This document shows, one piece after another, positions 55,060 to 63,999 of a stretch of 64,000 nt of DNA (the stretch's first letter is position 1; every line of letters begins with the position of its first letter). The notes below the pieces were generated by a model. That model was not told the origin of the DNA, did no database searches, and saw nothing but the letters and a program-made list of their open reading frames with translations. A program made the position numbers and the translations under genes. Where the stretch lies: contig NZ_CP040443.1 of assembly GCF_005843885.1 (NCBI RefSeq), forward strand, positions 1,178,001 through 1,242,000, given 5' to 3'. Source of the stretch: Escherichia sp. E4742. GTDB lineage: Bacteria > Pseudomonadota > Gammaproteobacteria > Enterobacterales > Enterobacteriaceae.

Positions 55060-56558
55060 CAGAAACGCTCCAGTTCAGGGAAAGGTAAATGACCGTGATG
55101 TACGTGCATGGCACCAAATTCAGCACAGCGGTGTAGCGTGGGGATGTTTTTTCCTGGGTTCAGCAAACCATCGGGATCAAACGCCGCCTTGACTGCATGG
55201 AAGGTCGTGATTTCATCGCTGTTGAACTGGGCGCACATTTGATTGATTTTTTCGCGCCCGATGCCATGTTCCCCACTGATGCTGCCGCCAACTTCAACGC
55301 AGAGTTCGAGGATCTTCCCGCCCAGCTCTTCCGCGCGGGCAAATTCACCGGGTTCGTTGGCATCGAAAAGGATTAACGGGTGCATGTTGCCGTCTCCGGC
55401 ATGAAAGACGTTGGCGACGCGTAAATCATATTGCTGCGATAAACGGGCAATGCCTTCCAGTACGCCAGGCAGCGCGCGGCGTGGGATGGTGCCGTCCATG
55501 CAGTAGTAATCCGGGGAGATGCGCCCCACCGCCGGAAAGGCGTTCTTGCGGCCAGCCCAGAAACGTACGCGCTCCGCTTCATCCTGCGCCAGGCGGACGT
55601 CAGTCGCGCCCGCTTTCAGTAAGATGTCGTTAACTCGCTCGCAGTCTTCCTGTACATCAGACTCCACACCGTCCAGCTCGCATAACAAAATCGCTTCGGC
55701 GTCGACGGGATAACCAGCATGAATAAAATCTTCCGCCGCGCGGATCGACAGGTTATCCATCATCTCCAGCCCGCCAGGGATAATGCCATTGGCGATGATG
55801 TCACCAACCGCAAGTCCGGCTTTTTCTACCGAGTCAAAGCTGGCTAACAACACGCGCGCCACGGGCGGCTTCGGCAACAGCTTCACCGTTACTTCGGTGG
55901 TCACGCCGAGCATACCTTCTGATCCAGTAAACAGCGCCAGCAGGTCAAAACCAGGCGAATCCAGCGCATCCGATCCCAGCGTCAGCGCCTCGCCGTCCAG
56001 CGTTTGCACTTCAATTTTCAGCAGGTTATGTACGGTCAGACCATATTTCAGGCAGTGGACGCCTCCGGCGTTTTCCGCCACATTGCCGCCAATAGAACAG
56101 GCAATTTGTGAGGAAGGGTCCGGCGCGTAATAGAGATTATGCGCCGCTACGGCCTGGGAGATCGCCAGGTTACGCACGCCCGGCTGCACGCGCGCACGGC
56201 GCCCGACGGGGTTAATGTCGAGGATCTCTTTAAAGCGCGCCATCACCAACAAAACGCCCTTTTCTAGCGGCAGCGCGCCGCCAGAAAGCCCGGTGCCTGC
56301 GCCACGGGTCACTACCGGTACACGCAGACGGTGGCAGACAGCCAGAATCGCTGTCACCTGTTCCATCTGCTTAGGCAGAACAACCAGTAATGGACGCGTG
56401 CGATACGCGCTCAACCCGTCACACTCGTAAGGAGTGATCTCCTCATCGGTATGCAGGATCTCCAGTCCAGGGACATGCTCACGCAGTGCCATCAGTACCG
56501 ATGTGCGGTCGACATCGGGTAAAGCGCCATCAAGACGCTCTTCGTACAAGATGCTCAT
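55059..56558 (-). CDS. glcD: GlcD, FAD-linked catalytic subunit of glycolate dehydrogenase
   Basis: A 499-residue oxidase with the FAD-binding motif VTRGAGTGLSGGALPLEKGV, DPSSQIACSIGGNVAENAGG, and the C-terminal FAD-oxidase domain (FHAGDGNMHPLILFD, SGEHGIGREKINQM). It oxidises glycolate (and D-lactate more slowly) to glyoxylate. It is the first gene of the operon, facing glcC across a 250-base control region. Confidence 0.96.
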   Translation of the reverse strand: MSILYEERLDGALPDVDRTSVLMALREHVPGLEILHTDEEITPYECDGLSAYRTRPLLVVLPKQMEQVTAILAVCHRLRVPVVTRGAGTGLSGGALPLEKGVLLVMARFKEILDINPVGRRARVQPGVRNLAISQAVAAHNLYYAPDPSSQIACSIGGNVAENAGGVHCLKYGLTVHNLLKIEVQTLDGEALTLGSDALDSPGFDLLALFTGSEGMLGVTTEVTVKLLPKPPVARVLLASFDSVEKAGLAVGDIIANGIIPGGLEMMDNLSIRAAEDFIHAGYPVDAEAILLCELDGVESDVQEDCERVNDILLKAGATDVRLAQDEAERVRFWAGRKNAFPAVGRISPDYYCMDGTIPRRALPGVLEGIARLSQQYDLRVANVFHAGDGNMHPLILFDANEPGEFARAEELGGKILELCVEVGGSISGEHGIGREKINQMCAQFNSDEITTFHAVKAAFDPDGLLNPGKNIPTLHRCAEFGAMHVHHGHLPFPELERF

Positions 56559-56664
56559 GAGTAGGCTTCGCTTTGTTGTGTTGTGTGGCAGCTGATTTTT
56601 GCGCGCTGCTTCTGTGAACAGTTATTAAGCGGGCTTTTCGTTTTCGTCTATCTCTTTAGCTACC

Positions 56665-56673
56665 GGTCAGACC
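56665..56673. promoter_or_regulatory. GntR/FadR-type operator in the glcC-glcD control region
   Basis: The pseudo-palindrome GGTCAGACC, flanked by CC and AT, fits the GGT-n3-ACC core bound by FadR-subfamily regulators such as PdhR, LldR and GlcC. It lies 107 bases before the glcD ATG and 136 before the glcC ATG, a good place for GlcC to act on both divergent promoters. Confidence 0.6.
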
Positions 56674-56808
56674 ATTTTTTTTCCATCTCTGTGACTTCGC
56701 ATTGGTTAACTTAATGTTAAATTGATGTAACATAATCACTTACGTGATGTGCGTGTTTTGCGAATTAAGAACAGAAAAATTGGTCCTACCTGTGCACGAG
56801 GTCCGGGA

Positions 56809-57579
56809 ATGAAAGATGAACGTCGCCCTATTTGCGAAGTAGTTGCTGAGAGTATCGAACGGTTAATTATCGACGGCGTGCTGAAGGTCGGGCAGCCGCT
56901 TCCTTCGGAGCGTCGACTGTGTGAAAAGCTCGGTTTCTCACGCTCCGCACTGCGTGAAGGGCTGACCGTGCTGCGCGGGCGCGGGATTATTGAAACAGCG
57001 CAGGGTCGCGATTCTCGTGTCGCACGGCTTAATCGGGTGCAGGACACCAGCCCGCTAATTCATCTGTTCAGCACGCAGCCGCGAACGCTGTACGATCTGC
57101 TTGATGTTCGCGAATTGCTGGAGGGCGAATCGGCAAGGTTGGCGGCTACGCTGGGAACCCAGGCAGATTTTGTTTTGATAACCCGCTGCTATGAAAAAAT
57201 GCTCGCTGCCAGTGAGCACAACAAAGAGCTTTCGCTGATCGAACATGCACAGCTGGATCACGCTTTCCATCTCGCCATTTGTCAGGCTTCCCACAATCAG
57301 GTGCTGGTGTTTACGCTGCAATCATTGACCGATCTGATGTTTAATTCGGTGTTTGCCAGCGTGAATAATCTCTACCATCGACCACAGCAAAAAAAGCAGA
57401 TCGATCGCCAGCATGCGCGGATCTATAACGCGGTGTTGCAGCGACTCCCACATGTCGCCCAGCGCGCCGCCCGCGATCATGTGCGAACCGTGAAAAAGAA
57501 TCTCCACGATATTGAGCTGGAAGGCCACCATTTGATTCGTTCGGCGGTGCCGCAGGAGATGAACAAAGGAGGGATGTGA
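56809..57579 (+). CDS. glcC: GlcC, GntR-family regulator of the glc operon
   Basis: A 256-residue regulator from the ATG at 56809 (MKDERRPICEVVAESIERLI). It has a winged-helix domain (GQPLPSERRLCEKLGFSRSA, LREGLTVLRGRGIIETAQGR) and an FCD ligand domain with the metal-site histidines in LDHAFHLAICQASHNQ and the later DRQHARIYNAV. With glycolate it activates glcDEFGBA and represses itself. Its last residues (QEMNKGGM) differ slightly from what I recall for K-12. Confidence 0.94.
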   Translation: MKDERRPICEVVAESIERLIIDGVLKVGQPLPSERRLCEKLGFSRSALREGLTVLRGRGIIETAQGRDSRVARLNRVQDTSPLIHLFSTQPRTLYDLLDVRELLEGESARLAATLGTQADFVLITRCYEKMLAASEHNKELSLIEHAQLDHAFHLAICQASHNQVLVFTLQSLTDLMFNSVFASVNNLYHRPQQKKQIDRQHARIYNAVLQRLPHVAQRAARDHVRTVKKNLHDIELEGHHLIRSAVPQEMNKGGM

Positions 57580-57641
57580 GCAGCGTTTTCCCCCTATCCC
57601 CGAGGCGAGGGGACTGTCTGTGCGCTTAATGGGATCTGGAG

Positions 57642-58766
57642 TTAAATCTGCTTTTCATACAAGCGGTAACGCTTGTACGGCTCCGCCCCAATGCGTTCCA
57701 GCATGTTATTCATGCCTGTATTGGTTTCGAGGATCCATGACATTTCCAGCGCATCGATCTTCCGGCGGGCAAACGGATCATGTAAGGCTTCAATCAATAA
57801 CAGAGCAATCACCGGGCCGATGCGGCTGAACTGATACTCGTCACGTACCCCCATCAGCGGCACTCGCGCGGTCCGCACACCGCTGACTTTCAAGCGCCAC
57901 AGCAATTTTGCCCAGCCGGAGGGAAAGAGCGATCCGTTCAGATCGGCAATCGCCTCGTTGATATTCGGTAAGCCGACAATAAACGCGCAGGGTGCAGAAT
58001 CAATCTCGGCGATGTAGATCATATCGTCCGGCACCAGATACTTAAGTTGATCTCCCATGGTCGCGAATTCATGTTCGGTAAACGGCACAAATCCCCAGTT
58101 GTGCTGCCAGCCGGAGTTGAAAATCTCACGCAGGATCTGCATCTCTTCGGCAAACCGCTGACGATTGATGCAGCGAATGGTCACCTTTTTGCGCACCTGA
58201 TCCATCAGTTTTTTTAGCGCCGGAGAGAAAGTGAGATCGGTTCGCTGCATCCACCACGCCAGTAAATCAATACCTTTGTGATAACCCAGTTGTTCAATAT
58301 GCGCGGCATACCACGGTTTACCGTGCGGCATCATCGCACATGGCGGTGTATCGAAACCTTCAATCAGTAATCCGCTTTCCTGATTGATATTCAGACTGAA
58401 AGGTCCGCTGATGTTACGCGCGCCTTGTGACTTCAGCCACGCTTCTGCTGCGCCAAATAAAGCGGCAAAAACCTGCGGATCATCAATGGCGTCAATCATG
58501 CCGAAATGACCGGTATCTTCGCCGTAACGCTCGCGGTGCAAGGTATCGATTTGCGCGGTAATGCGCCCTACTACCTGCCCTTCTTTTTTCGCCACCCATG
58601 CCTGCCAGATGATATGGTCCGTCCCTGGATTCTTCGCTGACAGATGCTCGCTGCGTTCAATGAATAGAGGAGGGATCCAGTTCGGATCATCGGGATAAAG
58701 TGACGACGGAAAAGCGATAAATGCTTTTAAGTCGTTTTTATTTATTACTTTTTCAATTTTAATCAT
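57642..58766 (-). CDS. yghO: YghO, GNAT-fold N-acyltransferase of the BcerS (bacterial ceramide synthase) family
   Basis: A 374-residue protein from MIKIEKVINKNDLKAFIAFP (ATG at 58766). DPNWIPPLFIERSEHLSAKN, GRITAQIDTLHRERYGED, SLNINQESGLLIEGFDTPPC and the tail EMSWILETNTGMNNMLERIG define the YghO family, which is grouped (from recall) with the Caulobacter ceramide synthase bCerS. That enzyme N-acylates the sphingoid base made by serine palmitoyltransferase. The K-12 copy is truncated; this one is full length. It is divergent from a four-gene cluster holding acyl-ACP ligase, reductase, ACP and SPT-like genes, which strongly supports the sphingolipid reading. The function in E. coli is inference. 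Confidence 0.85.
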   Translation of the reverse strand: MIKIEKVINKNDLKAFIAFPSSLYPDDPNWIPPLFIERSEHLSAKNPGTDHIIWQAWVAKKEGQVVGRITAQIDTLHRERYGEDTGHFGMIDAIDDPQVFAALFGAAEAWLKSQGARNISGPFSLNINQESGLLIEGFDTPPCAMMPHGKPWYAAHIEQLGYHKGIDLLAWWMQRTDLTFSPALKKLMDQVRKKVTIRCINRQRFAEEMQILREIFNSGWQHNWGFVPFTEHEFATMGDQLKYLVPDDMIYIAEIDSAPCAFIVGLPNINEAIADLNGSLFPSGWAKLLWRLKVSGVRTARVPLMGVRDEYQFSRIGPVIALLLIEALHDPFARRKIDALEMSWILETNTGMNNMLERIGAEPYKRYRLYEKQI

Positions 58767-59147
58767 CAGCAGATCGCATTCCATATCTTAGTGGATAACA
58801 AATAATTAATGCTGAAAATAAACAGCAACGGACTGCACCTTAAAAATCCATTCGGTGAATACAAGAAAAAATAAAATAATATTTATGAATAATTATGATA
58901 ACCCAGAGCTACCGTTAGCCGATCAACATGACTATTGTGGACTTAATGCGACCCGCCAGGGCATTATCTTAATATATTCACAAATTAAATATTATTCACA
59001 ATAAACAGAGTTAATATTTAAAGCATTATTTAAATCAATGTACCATATCGCACCGATGAAAATACTATCTCATTTATCTTTTATGCCTATATAATCCACC
59101 GCATTATTGTCATTTTATTTTTGATATCCAATTTTTTCGTGGTGTAT
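58767..59147. promoter_or_regulatory. Divergent control region between yghO and the acyl-AMP ligase gene
   Basis: These 381 bases hold no gene and are strongly AT-rich, unlike the genes on both sides. They must contain the promoters for yghO and the rightward lipid operon. An 8-base direct repeat ATTCACAA occurs at 58976-58983 and 58994-59001, 18 bases apart, and could be a regulator site. Sequences such as TATAAT (59089-59094) lie about 55 bases before the ligase ATG and would suit a -10 box. Confidence 0.5.
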
Positions 59148-60882
59148 ATGTCTAATAAAATCTTTACGCATTCCCTACCTATGCGCTATGCCGATTTTCC
59201 AACGCTGGTTGATGCTTTGGACTACGCCGCTCTGAGTAGCGCCGGAATGAATTTTTATGACAGACGTTGCCAACTTGAAGATCAACTGGAATATCAGACG
59301 TTAAAAACGCGTGCCGAAGCTGGTGCGAAGCGGCTGCTATCGCTGAACCTGAAAAAAGGCGATCGCGTGGCGCTGATTGCCGAAACGAGTAGCGGGTTTG
59401 TCGAGGCATTTTTTGCCTGCCAGTATGCTGGATTAGTTGCCGTACCATTGGCGATTCCAATGGGCGTCGGTCAGCGTGATTCCTGGAGCACCAAACTGCA
59501 AGGTTTACTGGCTAGCTGCCAACCAGCCGCGATAATCACTGGCGATGAATGGTTGCCGCTGGTCAATGCCGCGACGCATGACAACCCCAAATTACATGTT
59601 TTAAGCCACGCCTGGTTTAACACCCTGCCGGAAGCCGATGTTGTGCTTCAGCGTCCAGTTCCGGACGATATCGCCTACCTCCAGTACACCTCCGGCAGCA
59701 CCCGTTTTCCCCGTGGCGTTATCATCACTCACCGCGAAGTGATGGCTAATCTACGCGCCATAAGCCACGATGGTATTAAATTACGACCTGGCGACCGCTG
59801 CGTCTCCTGGCTGCCTTTCTACCATGATATGGGGCTGGTCGGTTTTCTCCTGACACCTGTCGCCACGCAGCTTTCGGTGGATTATTTACGTACCCAGGAT
59901 TTCGCCATGCGCCCGCTGCAATGGCTTAAATTGATCAGTAAAAATCATGGCACCGTTTCCGTTGCGCCGCCGTTTGGCTATGAATTGTGCCAGCGCCGCG
60001 TGAATGAAAAAGATCTCGCTGAACTGGGATCTTTCCTGCTGGCGCGTCGCTGGTATTGGCGCTGAGCCCATCTCCGCAGAACAGCTCCATCAGTTCGCTG
60101 AATGTTTCCGCCAGGTTAACTTTGACGATAAAACCTTTATGCCCTGCTACGGACTGGCAGAGAACGCGCTGGCCGTCAGCTTCTCCGATGAAGCCTCCGG
60201 GGTTGTGGTTAACGAAGTGGATCGCGACATCCTTGAATATCAGGGTAAAGCCGTCGCACCGGGTGCTGAGACACGCGCCGTATCGACTTTCGTCAACTGC
60301 GGTAAAACGTTGCCGGAACATGGCATTGAAATTCGTAATGAAGCGGGTCTGCCAGTAGCCGAACGCGTAGTGGGCCATATTTGTATTTCTGGTCCTAGCC
60401 TGATGAGCGGCTATTTTGGCGACCAGACTTCGCAGGACGATATCGCGGCGACGGGCTGGTTAGATACTGGCGACCTCGGTTATCTGCTGGACGGTTACCT
60501 TTATGTCACTGGGCGTATTAAAGATCTGATTATTATTCGTGGCCGCAATATCTGGCCGCAAGATATTGAATACATTGCGGAACAGGAACCAGAAATTCAT
60601 TCTGGCGATGCCATTGCTTTTGTTACTGCCCAGGAAAAAATCATTTTGCAGATCCAGTGCCGGATCAGCGACGAAAATCGTCGCGCCCAGCTAATCCACT
60701 CTCTGGCGGCGCGGATACAAAGCGAATTTGGCGTTTCGGCGGCTATCGACTTGTTACCACCACACAGTATTCCGCGCACATCTTCCGGTAAACCTGCCCG
60801 CGCAGAAGCGAAAAAACGTTATCAGAAAGCCTATGCCGCCAATCTTCATGTGCAGGAATCCCTCGCAGGTTTTGCGCAATGA
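59148..60882 (+). pseudogene. Fatty acyl-AMP ligase / acyl-ACP synthetase, frameshifted
   Basis: An ANL-superfamily enzyme of about 577 residues when the two frames are joined. The first frame (59148-60065) has the P-loop YLQYTSGSTRFPRGVIITHR, WLPFYHDMGLVGFL and TVSVAPPFGYELC of the FAAL type. The second (open through 60882) has RVAGIGAEPISAEQLHQFAE, CYGLAENALAVSF, TGDLGYLLDG, GRIKDLIIIRGRNIWPQDIE and the C-terminal PRTSSGKPARAEAKKRY. The join is the GGG at 60026-60028: with one G fewer, AEL continues directly as DLSCWRVAGIGAEP. It should load a fatty acid onto the ACP encoded two genes on. No slippery heptamer suggests programmed shifting. The ATG at 60004 is an artefact of the break. Confidence 0.87.
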
Positions 60883-61793
60883 ATCAAACGGTCGCGGTGA
60901 CGGGCGCTACCGGGTTTATCGGTAAATATATTATCGATAATCTACTCGCCCGCGGCTTTCACGTCCGCGCATTGACGCGGACTTCCCGTGCTCACCATAA
61001 CGATAACGTTACCTGGGTGCGCGGTTCGCTGGAAGATACGCATTCACTTAGCGAGTTGGTTGCTGGTGCCGGTGCTGTGGTCCATTGCGCCGGGCAAGTA
61101 CGCGGACACAAAGAGGATGTCTTTACTCGCTGTAACGTTGACGGCAGCCTGCGCCTGATGCAGGCGGCAAAAGAGAGCGGCTTTTGCCAACGTTTTCTGT
61201 TTATCTCTTCGCTGGCAGCGCGCCATCCTGAACTCTCCTGGTACGCGAAATCCAAACACGTCGCCGAACAACGACTAGCAGCAATGGCGGACGAAATTAC
61301 GCTGGGCATTTTTCGCCCAACAGCAGTCTATGGTCCCGGCGATAAAGAGTTAAAACCACTATTTGACTGGATGCTGCGTGGCCTGCTGCCACGGCTGGGC
61401 GCACCAGATACACAGCTCTCTTTCCTGCACGTCACCGATTTCGCGCAAGCCGTGGGTCAGTGGTTAAGCGCCGATTTCGTACAGACGCAAACGTATGAAT
61501 TATGTGATGGTGTCGCCGGTGGCTATGACTGGCAGCGCGTGCAACAACTGGCCGCCGCCGCCCGTCAAGGAGCTGTACGGATGGTCGGCATTCCTCTGCC
61601 GTTGCTCACCTGCCTTGCAGATGTCAGCACCGCGTTGAGTCGCCTGGCAGGCAAAGAGCCCATGCTGACCCGCTCGAAATTGGGTGAATTAACCCATGTT
61701 GACTGGTCGGCAAGTAATAACCGTATTTCTGAAGATATTAATTGGTTTCCCGGGATTAGCCTGGAACACGCATTACGCAACGGGCTATTTTGA
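60879..61793 (+). CDS. NAD(P)-dependent epimerase/reductase, extended SDR (CerR-like)
   Basis: A 304-residue protein with the Rossmann motif VTGATGFIGKYIIDNLLARG, VVHCAGQVRG, the catalytic SSLAARHPELSWYAKSKHVA (Tyr-x3-Lys) and LGIFRPTAVYGPGDKELKPL. It starts in the stop codon of the ligase gene (ATGA). In the Caulobacter sphingolipid pathway an SDR of this type (CerR) reduces the 3-keto group of the sphingoid base or keto-ceramide. The same role is inferred here from its neighbours; a sugar or polyketide-type substrate cannot be excluded. Confidence 0.85.
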   Translation: MNQTVAVTGATGFIGKYIIDNLLARGFHVRALTRTSRAHHNDNVTWVRGSLEDTHSLSELVAGAGAVVHCAGQVRGHKEDVFTRCNVDGSLRLMQAAKESGFCQRFLFISSLAARHPELSWYAKSKHVAEQRLAAMADEITLGIFRPTAVYGPGDKELKPLFDWMLRGLLPRLGAPDTQLSFLHVTDFAQAVGQWLSADFVQTQTYELCDGVAGGYDWQRVQQLAAAARQGAVRMVGIPLPLLTCLADVSTALSRLAGKEPMLTRSKLGELTHVDWSASNNRISEDINWFPGISLEHALRNGLF

Positions 61794-61824
61794 TTGTCTT
61801 GTTTAAAGGTGTGTTAACGTTTCT

Positions 61825-62073
61825 ATGGTAAATCGTGAAATAGTAATGGATTACATCCTTTCCTGTTTACAGGATTTGGTCGAAAACGGTGTGGAAATTA
61901 AGCCTGACAGCGATCTCGTCAACGATCTCGGCCTGGAGTCGATTAAAGTGATGGATCTCTTAATGATGCTTGAAGACAGATTTGATATTTCCATTCCTAT
62001 TAATATTCTGCTGGATGTCAAAACCCCTGTGCAATTAATGGAAACACTACTTCCATGGCTGGAGAATAAATAA
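61825..62073 (+). CDS. Acyl carrier protein of the lipid locus
   Basis: An 82-residue acidic protein with the ACP fold pattern. The phosphopantetheine serine is in LVNDLGLESIKVMDLLMMLE (GLES instead of the common GADS), followed by DRFDISIPINILLDVKTPVQ. It is distinct from housekeeping AcpP. Specialised ACPs of this kind carry the fatty acyl chain to bacterial serine palmitoyltransferases. Its stop overlaps the ATG of the next gene by one base, indicating coupled synthesis with the SPT-like enzyme. Confidence 0.9.
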   Translation: MVNREIVMDYILSCLQDLVENGVEIKPDSDLVNDLGLESIKVMDLLMMLEDRFDISIPINILLDVKTPVQLMETLLPWLENK

Positions 62074-63245
62074 TGGGGCTATACGATAAATATGCGCGTC
62101 TTGCGGGTGAGCGACTGCAATTTAGCGATAACGGGTTAACGCCGTTTGGCACCTGTATTGATGAAGTGTATTCCGCCACCGAAGGGCGTATCGGCAATAA
62201 AAAAGTGATTCTGGCCGGGACCAATAATTATCTCGGTTTAACCTTCAATCATGATGCCATCGCCGATGGTCAGACAGCGTTAGCGACGCAAGGCACCGGC
62301 ACCACCGGTTCACGTATGGCGAATGGCAGTTATGCGCCGCATCTGGCGTTAGAGAAAGAGATTGCCGAGTTTTTCAATCGTCCTACCGCTATCGTTTTTT
62401 CAACCGGTTATACCGCTAATTTGGGCGTCATCAGCGCACTCGCCGACCATAACGCCGTGGTGTTGTTGGATGCCGACAGCCACGCCAGTATTTATGACGC
62501 CTGTTCTCTCGGCGGCGCGGAAATTATTCGTTTTCGCCATAACGACGCCAACGATCTGGAACGTCGCATGATTCGCCTCGGTGAACGGGCAAAAGAGGCG
62601 ATTATCATCGTTGAAGGCATCTACAGTATGCTCGGTGACGTTGCGCCGCTGGCGGAAATTGTTGATATCAAACGTCGTCTCGGCGGATATTTAATTGTCG
62701 ATGAAGCTCACTCGTTCGGCGTGTTAGGCGCAACGGGGCGCGGACTGGTTGAAGCCGTTGGCGTTGAAGATGATGTGGATATTATCGTTGGCACCTTCAG
62801 TAAAAGCCTGGCTTCTATTGGTGGTTTTGCCGTGGGTTCGGAAGCGATGGAAGTGCTGCGCTACGGCAGCCGTCCGTATATTTTTACCGCCTCCCCTTCT
62901 CCGTCCTGCATTGCGACCGTGCGCTCGTCATTAAGAACCATTGCCACTCAACCAGAGCTGCGGCAAAAACTGATGGATAATGCCAACCATCTGTATGACG
63001 GGCTGCAAAAACTGGGTTACGAGTTAAGCTCACATATTAGTCCGGTAGTGCCGGTAATAATCGGTTCGAAAGAGGAAGGTTTACGCATCTGGCGTGAGCT
63101 TATTTCGCTGGGCGTGTATGTGAATCTTATCCTGCCACCTGCCGCCCCGGCGGGCATGACGCTGCTGCGCTGTAGCGTTAATGCTGCCCACAGTCGCGAG
63201 CAAATTGATGCCATCATTCAGGCGTTCGCTACTCTGAAGCAGTAA
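62073..63245 (+). CDS. Serine palmitoyltransferase-like alpha-oxoamine synthase (PLP)
   Basis: A 390-residue PLP enzyme of the AOS family (SPT, KBL, AONS, ALAS, CqsA). The word TGTTGSRMANGSYAPHLALE matches the GTTGSR-n-NG signature of bacterial SPT rather than the equivalents in KBL, BioF or HemA. PLP ligands are VLLDADSHASIYDA, VDEAHSFGVLGATGRG and the Schiff-base lysine in VGTFSKSLASIGGF. SPT condenses an acyl thioester with L-serine to 3-ketosphinganine in the cytoplasm. The co-encoded ACP and acyl ligase argue for acyl-ACP as donor. KBL or CqsA-type activity is the main alternative. The length is normal, with no N-terminal membrane segment. Confidence 0.88.
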   Translation: MGLYDKYARLAGERLQFSDNGLTPFGTCIDEVYSATEGRIGNKKVILAGTNNYLGLTFNHDAIADGQTALATQGTGTTGSRMANGSYAPHLALEKEIAEFFNRPTAIVFSTGYTANLGVISALADHNAVVLLDADSHASIYDACSLGGAEIIRFRHNDANDLERRMIRLGERAKEAIIIVEGIYSMLGDVAPLAEIVDIKRRLGGYLIVDEAHSFGVLGATGRGLVEAVGVEDDVDIIVGTFSKSLASIGGFAVGSEAMEVLRYGSRPYIFTASPSPSCIATVRSSLRTIATQPELRQKLMDNANHLYDGLQKLGYELSSHISPVVPVIIGSKEEGLRIWRELISLGVYVNLILPPAAPAGMTLLRCSVNAAHSREQIDAIIQAFATLKQ

Positions 63246-63251
63246 CGTGAG

Positions 63252-63278
63252 CCCGCCGTGGTGTTGCGCCACGGTGGG
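63252..63278. terminator. Bidirectional hairpin between the SPT-like gene and the LptG-like gene
   Basis: A 10-bp stem (CCCGCCGTGG with CCACGGTGGG, one G-T pair) with a 7-base loop lies 6 bases after one stop codon and directly at the other convergent stop. It can end both transcripts. Confidence 0.7.
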
Positions 63279-63279
63279 T

Positions 63280-63999
63280 TTAATGTTGACTGTCATACCA
63301 ATACACCAGGCTCAACGCCACCAGCACAAACGCTACCGGTAAACCGAGCGCGGTAACGGGTGCGCTCAACGCAAATAGCAATCCCAAATTGACCATGATT
63401 TGATAGCTGATCCAGGTGAGTAAGCCAACGATGACGCCTACAGCGAGACGGCTACCCATCCCTGGCGAGCGCGGGGCGCTAAAGGTAAACGGTACAGCCA
63501 GCAAAATCATCGCCAGGGTTAAGATCGGTTGCCCCAGTTTTTCCCACAGTGCAAGGCGGTATTCGCTGCTGGGTTGCCCGGTTTCCTGCAAATAATGGAT
63601 GTAATGATTAAGCTGACGGACAGAAAAAGTATTCCCCGGCATCGATAACTCTTCAAGATTCATACTGGTGAAGGCCGATTGCCAGGCAAGGTTATCTGAT
63701 GTTTCCAGCGTTTCTTTGCCATTCAGCCATTTTTTATGATTCACACCATGCAGGATCCACGTTTTGTCGTCTTCAATGGTGGCACTGCGTGCATAAATGT
63801 AGGATTCGAGCGAGAGATCGTCGCGGTAATGAAATATCTCCACGCCCACCGGCTGGCCCTGTTCGTTTAGCGATTTCACCGTTACAAATTCATTACCGCG
63901 CCTGGCCCACAGCATATTGCCGGTAATGTCATCGTCCTCACCCAACGCGGTGGCGGTCGATTTGATTTGCAGCGCCTGTTGCTGCAATGGCGACGCCAC
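63280..63999 (-). CDS. LptF/LptG (YjgP/YjgQ) family permease, 5' part beyond the window
   Basis: At least 239 residues of the C-terminal part are inside the window; the gene's start lies beyond it. A periplasmic beta-jellyroll region (VKSLNEQGQPVGVEIFHYRD, WILHGVNHKKW) is followed by VRQLNHYIHYLQETGQPSSE, LALWEKLGQPILTLAMILLA, RSPGMGSRLAVGVIVGLLTW and two last helices, the layout of LptG. The chromosomal lptFG pair is elsewhere in E. coli, so this is an extra copy. LptF/G relatives are encoded in bacterial sphingolipid loci and proposed to export the lipid, which suits its place convergent to the SPT-like operon. Confidence 0.82.
   Translation of the reverse strand: MASPLQQQALQIKSTATALGEDDDITGNMLWARRGNEFVTVKSLNEQGQPVGVEIFHYRDDLSLESYIYARSATIEDDKTWILHGVNHKKWLNGKETLETSDNLAWQSAFTSMNLEELSMPGNTFSVRQLNHYIHYLQETGQPSSEYRLALWEKLGQPILTLAMILLAVPFTFSAPRSPGMGSRLAVGVIVGLLTWISYQIMVNLGLLFALSAPVTALGLPVAFVLVALSLVYWYDSQH

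Noticed and set aside
60004..60065. Programmed ribosomal frameshift in the acyl-AMP ligase
   Set aside because: No X-XXY-YYZ slippery heptamer, no internal ribosome-like stimulator and no downstream pseudoknot are evident; a simple indel explains the break.
60004..60882. Separate 292-residue gene starting at an internal ATG
   Set aside because: The first codons read the ligase sequence out of frame; from GGG at 60026 onward it is simply the second half of the acyl-AMP ligase.
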